From Marasmius tenuissimus (taxonomy: Eukaryota > Basidiomycota > Agaricomycetes > Agaricales > Marasmiaceae), in NCBI GenBank assembly GCA_029532415.1, contig JAQOTA010000049.1:310001-374000 (forward strand): a stretch of 64,000 nt of DNA, given 5' to 3'. Below the pieces are notes generated by a model that was given only the letters and a program-made list of their open reading frames with translations, was not told where the DNA came from and ran no database searches. A program made the translations under genes and the position numbers. Below are positions 54,661 through 64,000 of this stretch, in pieces (the stretch's first letter is position 1; every line of letters starts with the position of its first letter).

Positions 54661-55846
54661 TGAACTCTTTTGTGATAACTTGCTTTTTTTTCTTCTTGGT
54701 ATCCAATTACTAGTCGTTGATGGACACTTTCCATACCCGTATATGTATAGAGATACACCTGCGCGCCAAACGAAAAGTCAAGCGTGAAAGTTACTGCAGC
54801 TGTGTGGATTGGTACCAACCATATACTTAAATAGACTATCTCAGTCAGACGACTGCTGACAACGCTGATGAAATCTAATTTTGTCTTCCAGCCGAGGTTC
54901 ATCCGCATATGAAGCTGAACAGTTTCGGTGATCAATACCCGCCGCCCGGGCGGCAAGCCTCTTTGGCCCCCCATATTCCATCACGTCCTGATCTCCCCCT
55001 TGTCCTCCATATCCCATCATCTCCTACTACTCGCAAGACGCGCTCCGGAGTCACTCTGTAAAGCTACTTCCAGGATCAGGTTGTTACGAGTCGGTTCATC
55101 ACTGCGCTAGATCTCTGGCTCAATGCGGGAGAAGCTCAGGACAACTGATAGCACCATTGTGCTGCTCTCTGAGGGAATCAGACATGTACGGTTTCGAGTC
55201 GCAAATTATCTCGATCGCCCTTGATGTTCTTTGCCAACGTCGCTGCTGTGCCCTCTGATATGCTTCGCTCACTACCATCATCGCCGCTTGGTGGCGTACG
55301 CACGACAAATCAAATGGTGTTTGTTTTCCTCTGGGGGAACACTCGGTTAACTTCTCGACCAATCGGATCACTTCCAGTATATTTTCACTGCGTGTTAGAA
55401 CGTCGAAAAAGACTTTGGCAATGACTTGATTTGTCTAGTGCGGTCGGTTATACTTGCTCGATATATGTGCTAGGAACGTGGAAATCGCTGTACTGTGAAG
55501 AAATCAAACCCTATCGAGCCGGTTCGTGTCGAGTCTGTAGGCCTCTCGTAAGAGACTTCTCAAATCTGTCGCTGACTTTGGCCGCTCGAAACCCATCCGA
55601 TGATACTCACTCGTTCTACTGGGAAATCCGAAGTAGACGTGTTGAGTGCTGGGCTCTGCATGTCTGAGGGGCTATACGCACCCCGATGTAGCAGAACTGA
55701 TGCTATCAGACGAGAAAACATTCAAGCAACTGGATATCGATATATATGCTGTATTCCGATAGATCACTGACTAGAAACAACTAGTTCACGAAGTAGAAAG
55801 TCCCCTTTTTCTTCGGTTCTGCTGAGACAGAGCGTTCCTCACCCCC
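54661..55846. other. No supported gene
   Basis: Open frames at 54597-54974 and 55120-55424 have no recognisable content. A TATATATG at about 55740-55747 lies about 100 bp upstream of the UbiA start and may be its TATA box. Confidence 0.5.
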
Positions 55847-56960
55847 ATGGCCTCATTCATGTCCATCTACAGGCTCTCTAGAGTCTCTGCCATTCGTTCT
55901 ACTGCCAACTTCTTGTTTACCTTGTTCCTATACACCAAGTCCGACATCAAGACCACTCTCATCCCGATTGTACGTGTGAGCAATATCGTGGACCTCTCGT
56001 TCAGTCGATACTCACAAGCTGCTTGACGTTGCTTTAGGCTATTGTTGGCTACGTGGCCGCCCCGGTCCATTCTCTGCAGCATGCAATCGAAGAATTCCTA
56101 TGGATTTGGCTTCACCTTCTGCAGTTCACGACGTCTAATCAGTCTTGCTCCCAGACTGCCGTCGTCGAGGACGCAAAAAACAAGCCCGACAGGCCCATCC
56201 CTTCAGGTCGTATGAGCCTCACGGGAACGCGAATCCTCCGCTGGACTCTCGTACCCGTGTGTCTCATCGCTTCGTACCAATTTTCTACGGCTGTCCTGGC
56301 CGCGAGTGTGGCGGTCATAGCCATCACTGTCTGGTACAACGAGTTCCACGGTGGAGGCACGTATTGGCCCATCCGTAATTGGCTCAATGGTATTGGTTTC
56401 GGCGCATTCGAGACTGGCGCCGTATTGTTAGCTGGTGAGTTTTTTCCCGGGACCATATGTCCGCGCCAACTTTCAATCTTCACGTCTCGCTGATCCGAGA
56501 ACTGTAGGAGAGAACCGCGACCAGTTTGATCTGGTGGCGGCGAGGGCAATCCTGATCTCGACGCTTCTTTACGCCACAACCACGCATACCCAAGATTTCA
56601 AGGACGTGATTGGAGACCGTCAAATCGGACGGTCCACGTTTCCTCTGGATCATCCCCGAGTTGCGCGAGTGAGCGTCCTGGTTGTTCTGATGGCCTGGTC
56701 ATTCTTTCAATCGTATGTGTGGGACCTTGACCTCGTCACCATGTGTGCTGTTTGCGCTCTGGCGCTATATGTCGGACTGAGGTTCTATCTCATACGTGGA
56801 ATGAAAGATGATCAGATCTCATTCTACTGGTATAATGTAGGTCCTACTCCGAGCACTTGGAAGTATAATTTGTACTAATGACCGTCATTACAAGCTTTGG
56901 CTGTCTTTCGCATATGCGATGCCTGGTTGGTATCGTATGAATGGAATTCTCCATCACTAA
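55847..56960 (+). CDS. UbiA-family membrane prenyltransferase or UbiA-type terpene cyclase homologue, 304 aa
   Basis: Exons 55847..55969, 56038..56434, 56508..56836 and 56895..56960 join in phase. The start MASFMSIYRLSRVSAIRSTA leads to NFLFTLFLYTKSDIKTTLIP, the first membrane segment of the family. The first Asp-rich loop is in FTTSNQSCSQ then EDAKNKPDRPIPSGRMS; the second in HTQDFKDVIGDRQIGRSTFP. Seven to nine hydrophobic segments follow the usual plan (RILRWTLVPVCLIASYQFS, AVLAASVAVIAITVWY, VLVVLMAWSFFQSYVW, TMCAVCALALYVGLRFYL), and the end is SFAYAMPGWYRMNGILHH. The first loop has NQ...ED in place of the canonical NDxxDxxxD; the second has DxxxD intact. The family transfers prenyl chains in membranes; some fungal members (fumagillin Fma-TC) are terpene cyclases. 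Which applies here is unknown. Confidence 0.85.
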
Positions 56961-58424
56961 ATCATGGCGGTCTCACGGTGTCATTGACAATGCCTTCCCT
57001 TCGTGACTTGGCGTCGAGTTGAATCTTTATCGTCGCCGGAAGTCGGTTGCATTTTGTGCTATATCTAAAACTCGCGAGGGCCCTCTCTTATCTCTATTTA
57101 TGTATTTATGTCTGTAGTAGAACTTTTATCCATCTACCTGATCATCTCTGATCAAATCGAGATATATACCATTTCTAACTTCGGAAATCGAACTTCGAAT
57201 ATGAGTCGTGATTACGCCCCCGCACATCACTATTGTTATACATCCTTCGGTCTATTCAGTTGACATTCCCCGCGCTAGCCTGATCATCAGGGATCATTAA
57301 TTCCACCTACTACACCGTAGAACTACTGTATCATTGTTGCATGCGGTCCACGGGCGCTGAATTTCTGACGGCGTCAGAATTCGTTGATGCAGACACGGCC
57401 ATAGTTTGAACTGAGGTTCCAGTGGTGGGCTCTATATTTGTTTGCTACAGGGCAGCACCTTATTGGCAGTTGCTATTGCATTGATGAACGGAAGAATCAG
57501 CAATGCATTGGTTTGTTGAGTTCATCATACTTGCATTGCTTCTAGCGGAAGAGTCGGTCTCAGAGGCAAAGCCATCATCAGGCCTCGAGTGAAGGTCGTG
57601 AACCCTGTCAGAGTGACAGATGATAGATCTTGCTGTGAGCTGTGAACAGACCGCCGATTTTTATAGTTCTGGGGTTTCTTCGAAAGTTTACATTTGGAGA
57701 AGGAGAGAGGAGAATACCACAGGTCGATTGCACTCGCAAAACGCCCATTTATGTGGTGGTGGCTGGCAAGGGTAGTCCCTCAGTACCACCACGTGACTGA
57801 GTTGCGATCGTTAGCGGACCCATGGTCACTTGACACTGGTCGGAGCCGGGACGGATGGGCCGCAGTCGGTCAAATTGTGAGTTTCCGGTTTTCAGTGTTC
57901 GCTCACAGGTAACGGGATTCAAAGGCAACCGCTTCTTGCTATGTATAACGAAGTCATTTCTGACCATTAGCAGCCGCTTTCGTCCCGCCTGATGCCGCAA
58001 CTGGTTCATTTGGCAGATACAAACCAAGATACTTAGTGCCCGCACAACAGGTCCCTGGGCCTGAATCCTGCGAGGGCGCCTACGTCTACAAAGCGGATGT
58101 ACATTTCTAATAATGATATGATGAAAATACTGTTCCTATGGAAGATACTGGTGATACGGGGTGATAGAATCGCGAATCGAGATATGGCCTGTACCTATCT
58201 TCGTGCTTTGACCGCCGGTTGAAGAACCTGATGGACTTGACGAACGGGTTACAGCGGGTTTCCTTTTTTTTAGAACAGACCTAGTGACCCCAGATACTCG
58301 GGAGAATTAGTCGGTCCGAACTGTTGGGAACTTCGCCCATATAAACCTTTGCGTAGTGCGATCGAGCTTCAGGGTCAGATTACCTCTTCTCCGCTCACAT
58401 CTCAACAGTCCCCCTCCCAGCAAC
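56961..58424. other. No supported gene in 1.5 kb
   Basis: No frame with family content. TATAAA at 58340-58345 is 80 bp upstream of the next start codon and is probably its TATA box. Confidence 0.5.
58340..58345 (+). promoter_or_regulatory. TATA box of the DUF6534 gene
   Basis: TATAAA within CCCATATAAACC, 80 bp upstream of the ATG at 58425. Confidence 0.5.
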
Positions 58425-61048
58425 ATGTCAGCCCCTCCCGCAGCTCCGCCCGTAGACCCAGGCGTTCCAGTTATCATGCCGTTTCCTGCATTTGACCACT
58501 TACTCGGGACTACCTACGGAGTCCAACTTGCTGGACTATTCGTTTCCTGTGGGCTGTTCGGAGTGTTTGCTCTGCAAGTGTAAGTGCTCGTCTCTCGGAG
58601 TATTCGTTCTCGTTTCTGACTCGGGAAGTGCCGCTTGCAGCGGCGGCACACCTTGCTTGTCTCGGAGATTCGTACAATCACTGTTGTAATCTGTGAGAGT
58701 TGAACGTTAGACATCAGAGCTAATCACAGAGCCAGAGGATATGAACGGTTCAAACGTTGCCGTTGTCGAGTCGGAGCAGTTGGGCGTGAAAGCGAAGGTA
58801 GGATAAGCTATTATGGAGACAAAGATCCATTGAAACTTCTGCGTAGTGGATACAAGTGGTAAGTTTACACAGAAACTGTGATAACTCCGTCAGAGAAATG
58901 ATTTAGTATTGGGCCATTGGCCGCCGCTGGCACGTACCCGGTTGAAACCCGGTATTGAGCACACCAATCTATCCAAAAATTTCTGGATGGGGCAGCCAAG
59001 AGGTGCTCATGAGCCTTGATTTGAGCCGCAAATGCGAGGGGACACTGAAGCTGAAGTCCGGACTCGGTCTGGACTCCGAAGGGAATCCGAAGTTGCAAGG
59101 TAATTCTGACGGGGGTATTCCGGGCCGGAAAGTAGTTCCGTCGGATCACTTGTTTGGTTGTGTGTACGATGTAAGTCCCGACGGGTGAATTATCACATAC
59201 GAAGGACCTTGACAAGCAAGGTGATGACTTGCTCGATGGACTTTGCTTCTGTTATTAGTTTCATCTATTATAAAGGGTGAGCTATGGATCGATCAGCATT
59301 CGACGTCCTTTAACTACCTGCCCTTCAGACGCCCCCGCGATCCTTTCCTTCTCAAGGCACTGGTACGTGGTTTCCTACGACTACAGAATTAACTTGATGA
59401 ACTCATTCTGTTGTAGCCTTCATATCTCCTGTAAGCCGTGAATCTTGTTGAGGTTCTGTTCAAATCCCCTCTTACCAAAGTGCCAAACCAGTATTGCTGA
59501 ATTTTTGCACCAATTCTTGGTGTGTACGGCAGGTAATAAATACAACATCCGTTTGGAATCGTGGCTAGCGCTGACTTCAATCTCAGTCTACAAGGTCCTC
59601 GTTAATGGATTTGGAAATCAACTGGTCGCGGCTGGCGCAATTGTACCGTGAGTAGGGGCGCCACATACATAATATTTTCTTGATTAACTCGCCACCAGGG
59701 AACTCTTTGTAAGTTCAGGTTGTATCCCTCCTCTCTCACACAACTGAGGACCTCCCTTCCCGGCTAAGGTCGGCACGATGTTTCAGGTATGTAGAAGTTG
59801 ACCGTCCACATTTTGGTTCTCGAACAAGCCTGACGATAATTCTCAGGCATTCATTGCATCCGGTGCCCAAATGTTCTATACTTACAGGATCTGGAAATGT
59901 GCGTGGCCATCTAAATGAAGAAAATTCACTGACCAGCGGTCTAACTCTTTCTCAGTCACCTCTGGCCGACCTGGGGTCAAGCAGTTGATCACTCACTGGG
60001 TGATTCCGTGCATCACGGTACGTTCTGATCACTCTCTTCAAGCCGCGGCAGCACGTTGAGGATATACGGCATAGATTCCACTTTCTGCGGTTCAACTTGC
60101 TATGACACTGAGTGAGTACGCGTTCGTCTCAAGAACACATCCGGTCTAACAGGGTCTCGTAATCTCAGCGAACTGCTCCTTAACGTTCGTCGTTCTCATT
60201 TCCGTTTTTAGAATTTATTGGGTAACACTTCGTCCGTTAGTCTTAAACACGGGTCCCTACAGTACCTTGAAACCATTTCGGCAAGTTTTCCTATAGTTTC
60301 GCCCTGTCATTTTACTCACACCAATCTCCGGATAAACAGTGGACGACATATGTAACTCACGCCACAAACGCGTTCTTGGACATTCTCTTCGTCGTTGCAA
60401 TGTTAGTTCTCCTACAACAAGAACAAAGTGTCTTCGTTGGGTGAGAACATCTCATTTTCCTGTTCATCGCCGACAGGTCACTCATGCACGACCGCTCAGG
60501 ACCAATGCAATGGTGAACCGGCTGATAGTGGTGATTATCAACACTGGCCTGGCGACGACTGTATTCACACTGTTGACCATAATCTTCGTGAGTGGTCGCC
60601 TTGAATTGACTTGAGTCTTCGACGGTTTCAGAGACTTACAACTTCATTAGCTTGCTGCGAAGCCCGATACACTCATTTACGTTTTCTTCAACTTCATGAT
60701 CTCTCCGCTCTATGGGAACTCTGTGCTTGCCAACCTCAACTCAAGAGAATTCGTACGCGGCGGACTCGGGCACGACACTTTTACTTCGAATAGCGGCGGA
60801 ATGCAGATGAACAGCGTGAAATTAAACAAGGGCTTGTCCGTGAGTATAACTTGGAAATAGCCATTTGATCGCGGCATTTATCCGTATATCGCAGACCACC
60901 GCATTAGATGACTCCAGTGCTCGGTTAGAAGAGGCTTCTGGGAAGGACGTGATCAAATATACTACTTCCACCACGACCATGCGTGAGTGCACTGATTTCC
61001 CTCATCAAATTTCTCAAAGCTGAACCCGCACCAACAGGTGACGATTGA
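58425..61048 (+). CDS. DUF6534 family multi-pass membrane protein
   Basis: Many short exons. The start MSAPPAAPPVDPGVPVIMPF is followed by TTYGVQLAGLFVSCGLFGVF, the first membrane helix. Later exons give MFQAFIASGAQMFYTYRIWK, PGVKQLITHWVIPCIT, TNAFLDILFVVAMLVLLQQE, LRTNAMVNRLIVVIINTGLA, TTVFTLLTIIF, KPDTLIYVFFNFMISPLYGN and SVLANLNSREFVRGG, then a hydrophilic tail (LDDSSARLEEASGKDVIKYT). The MVNRLIVVIINTG...LANLNSR block is typical of DUF6534, a seven-helix family greatly expanded in Agaricomycetes. Function is unknown; a receptor-like role has been suggested from topology only. I take the stop at 61046-61048, but the last splice is uncertain and the C-terminus could be longer (TIDTTIEGRTVLNSWV frame). 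Confidence 0.78.
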
Positions 61049-61780
61049 TACAACGATAGAGGGGCGGACAGTCTTGAATTCATGGGTTAAGGAGAGTTTT
61101 CACGGAATTCCATTGTTTATCATGCTCTCTATGCTGGGATGTATCTATCTCTATATATCGGGTTTTAGGTTCATTGTTATCTTATCACGAATGTTCGAAA
61201 TCAGCGTCACAAGTTCTTTTCCAGTTCTCGTCGAGTCAATGATTCCCTCTCGTTTTCGCGGCCCACCCGCCAACGCCCTTTAGCGCTGTGTCTCATAGCC
61301 ACCGCCGCCCTCGTTGGCCTGAAGCAATATCGAGTGCTCAGCGCTCAGATCCAGACCTGGTCCTGGGTTCTATCACTTTATGCGCTCACGACGTGTTCAC
61401 GTCGCGTCAGTCACGAGCCGTCGTGTGAACCCCGCACGTGGCCCCTAGGCTCACAGGCCGCAAGGCCGAATTTAACGAGCGTAAAAGCAATCTGAGAAAT
61501 TCCGTGTGAATTCAGTATATTCACGGTGTCTGAAAAAGAGCTGTTTTACACCGAGGAATTTCCTCGTTGAGCAGATACTTCTCCAAAAGGGAAACTTAAG
61601 ATTTCCTGTCCGAAAAAGTGGCTGGGAACTTCCCACATTCACGGAGGGAAACATGCTACTTTTACGCAGAAAAAAACTCATTACCCGAAGAACGGGCGAT
61701 AAGAGGGGATTATTAGACATTCTGAGACGTCAATGCATCACCCCTCAGTGTGGCACACGGCACCGAACTGTACTGCCAGT
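61049..61780. other. No gene seen
   Basis: Frames here are short; no motif or repeat noted apart from the possible 3' exon of the DUF6534 gene at its left edge. Confidence 0.45.
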
Positions 61781-62626
61781 TAAGGCTCCAACCATATTGT
61801 ATATGTATACGGCTCGTAGCGTATCTATACGGATACAGTTGTCTACAATCTATCAACAGTATATAACTGTATACTATACAGTAGTCACATGCATAATTTC
61901 GGACCCATGTTTGCGACGAAGGAGAGGGGGAGGATCAACATCTAACAAGCCAATTTTGATCCAAGCGTTCGAAAGAAGAGCTTTACTAGCAGCCTCCGCC
62001 CTCAGTGAGCTCCGCAGGTTAGTGCAGACATGTCGAGACTCGAGACTCGGAGAGGACACGCTCCGCTGACACTAGTAGTGAGGATTGCAAGAAAACCCCA
62101 AGCTATACATGCTGGAGTCGGGAAATCAGCACTCAGCAATGAGAGTCGTGAGGAGACGAACCCTGGACAAACTATGGCTGCAGGCCCGTTCACATGCAAT
62201 CTAAAGGGGTTGTGGGTTGAGTTGGTGCTCGCTACAAGTTTTCCTGCGAGGATCCATTATCGAACGCCAATAATCAATGTCGAGGGACCCGGGCCAGGGG
62301 TGCAGCGCAGCCAATATCGATGTCGGTCAACGAAGTCAATTGGATCATTGGGTGACGGCACTGGGCAACCTGCCCGCGCCATCTTCAACACGTTTCTCAA
62401 ATTTGACTCGGACACTGCGGTCAGACTTCAACCAAGCACTCAACTTAGTGCCGTCCACGGTGACTCAAGTGAACCTTCTGCTGGTAGGTGGGGTTTTGTG
62501 TATATACCGTATATACTGTATATCTACTATCTGTCTACAGGTCCTCTTGAGCTCGTAAACATATACATATACATATACAAATACAACCGTTTATATACGG
62601 TATATAGACATTACGGTTGGAGCCTT
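61781..62626. mobile_element. 846-bp non-autonomous TIR element with 9-bp target duplication
   Basis: ACTGCCAGT flanks both ends directly (61772-61780 and 62627-62635). The ends are TAAGGCTCCAACC on the left and GGTTGGAGCCTT on the right; imperfect inverted homology extends to about 30 bp (ATATTGTATATGTATAC against its counterpart). The interior is rich in TATATAC runs and holds no transposase. A 9-bp duplication fits a Mutator-like element. Confidence 0.8.
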
Positions 62627-62635
62627 ACTGCCAGT

Positions 62636-63162
62636 GCCAGCCGAAGGTTGAGTACGTTGAGTCTGAAACTTGGGCTCTCTCTGACTTCTCTTTTACTCTT
62701 CCATCGGGTCCACGGGCTATATGAATCTACGACTATTGTCATTGATTCCAGTCGATCCCGAACTCTTGCCTCGTGATACTCTTGCCTGATCAATGTACTT
62801 AGCTTCTGGTGATGGATTGACGGGGAGTGCATGATAACGTCCCGATATCTAATCAAGATGAATTTTATGTTGATTGAATTATGAATAGCATTCCAGGTAT
62901 CTACTCGTATCGAACAACACCATTATAGTCAATGTAATCTCCGAGTACTTACCCTCATTCGTGTGCTCATAGATTCATGGCACATGCGGTGGTGCTGTGA
63001 GAGCTGTACCCGCCGCGCACGGACCCGACGGTTTGGTTCTCCCTCGACGCGACCGGATCTTGGACCTTCCATTCGTATAACTACTCGGACATTACATCCA
63101 CTTATAGTCATTTCCTCTAATTCTTTCTCTCATCTCCCATCCTTATTTCCAGCCTCGTCACA
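62636..63162. other. Intergenic, promoter of the arginase gene
   Basis: No gene seen. Pyrimidine-rich stretches (TTCTTTCTCTCATCTCCCATCC) directly precede the start codon, as is common in strongly expressed fungal genes. Confidence 0.45.
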
Positions 63163-64000
63163 ATGGCCTTTACACCGCGTTTCGTCAAGGACAAGACTAT
63201 AGCAGTGAGTTCTGTATAGTCTTTTGTCGAGGAACACAGCTCACTGGGTTCTATAGATCGTTGGATGCCCCTTCAGGTGAAGATGAATATTAGGAGATTA
63301 TCAGCTCAGAACTGACGATACGATGGGCAAACTCGATTAGAGGTGGCCAGGTACGTGCTCACTTGACCGTGTCAAAGCCCGACCGTTCTGATAACCTTTT
63401 CACGCGACCCTATCCACCAACAAATCACAGGCCAAACTCGGCGTCGACAAAGGCCCAATCCACCTCGTCGAGGCAGGTCTCGTAGACCAGCTCAAAGAAC
63501 TCGGATGGAACGTTCAATTCGACGGACACCACCAATTTGAAGAAATCGCGGCCGCGGATGATCCACCCATCGGAAAGCTCCTCAACCCAAGATTGGTTTC
63601 GAAAGTCTGCGAATCTGTAGCCAAAGTCGTCGGTGGACATGCGAAGAGTGGGCAGTTACCTCTTACTTTGGGTGGTGATCATTCTTTGGTGAGCTATCTC
63701 TGTTCTGTTACCATACTCTATCCACCCTTATCTAAAAACTCATTCAATCTTGTCAGGCAATGGGAACTATCTCGGGAACCTTAGAGTGAGATATGGGATA
63801 ATTTGCTTCGGAGGAAATGAACGCTCAAATATAGACGGCGCATTACAGAGCTCACCCCGATGCATGTGTCGTCTGGGTCGATGCACATGCTGATATCAAC
63901 ACCTACGAGACTACGGATTCCGGTACGGACAGTTCTCTTTTTTTGTCCTTATCGCTGACAACTTGCTAGGTAACATTCATGGAATGCCCGTATCTTTCCT
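63163..64000 (+). CDS. Arginase, 5' part (gene runs off the right edge)
   Basis: Starts MAFTPRFVKDKTIA at 63163. Small exons join as IVGCPFRGGQ|AKLGVDKGPIHLVEAGLV, including a 10-nt exon at 63341-63350. Then LKELGWNVQFDGHHQFEEIA, LLNPRLVSKVCESVAKVVGG, the manganese site motif LTLGGDHSL|AMGTISGTLE, and HPDACVVWVDAHADINTYET, the D-A-H-A-D metal-binding signature, then SGNIHGMPVSF at the edge. The enzyme hydrolyses L-arginine to ornithine and urea, the entry step of arginine catabolism, with two Mn ions. About half of the usual 310-320 residues is present. This is a conserved housekeeping gene and marks the end of the accessory region. Confidence 0.95.

Overview
The window reads as nuclear DNA of a filamentous basidiomycete, most likely an Agaricomycete. 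Genes are broken by many 48-65 nt GT-AG introns (plus at least two probable GC-AG introns). The gene families and mobile elements are typical of that class: a KDZ transposase with a CxC2 cysteine cluster, Plavaka (CACTA-like), a DUF6698-like gene, a DUF6534 membrane protein, and paired Agaricomycete-type P450s. I cannot name the species.

Layout. (1) 0-16 kb is an accessory block. A 12-exon KDZ transposase gene (11351-15201) whose frame runs unbroken through every exon I modelled sits to the right of a run of small, lineage-restricted genes; only one has a recognisable fold (viroplasmin/RNase H1 N-terminal-like, 8748-9559). The octamer ATTCTAAT is clustered left of the transposase (1.15-2.05 kb; a 21-bp-phased array at 9.70-9.81 kb; 10.99-11.05 kb) and appears as its reverse complement ATTAGAAT right of it (15.45-15.74 kb). 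This looks like inverted subterminal transposase sites of a large element with cargo. (2) 16.4-28 kb holds an NTF2/SnoaL-like protein, then cytochrome P450, NAD(P)-dependent reductase and a second P450. (3) 28.5-48.7 kb is a nest of transposons: a decayed Plavaka gene split by a Tc1/mariner element with an uninterrupted transposase, a solo LTR with perfect 5-bp duplications, a decayed pair of companion genes (one DUF6698-like), an exact 28-bp-period tandem array, a degenerate Ty1/copia retrotransposon with both LTRs, and a 781-bp non-autonomous TIR element. (4) 49.6-61 kb holds a secreted GMC oxidoreductase, an SDR, a UbiA-family membrane prenyltransferase/terpene cyclase homologue and a DUF6534 membrane protein. 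(5) 61.8-62.6 kb is a non-autonomous element with 9-bp target duplications, and 63.2 kb to the end is the 5' part of an arginase gene.

How the genes may work together. P450, reductase and P450 on one side of the transposon nest and GMC oxidase, SDR and UbiA enzyme on the other form a plausible terpenoid or meroterpenoid tailoring set interrupted by about 20 kb of mobile DNA (inference). Decayed genes in the nest share one signature: almost every in-frame stop I found is TGA where an Arg (CGA) codon would fit, as expected from methyl-CpG deamination. The Tc1/mariner and KDZ genes lack such stops.
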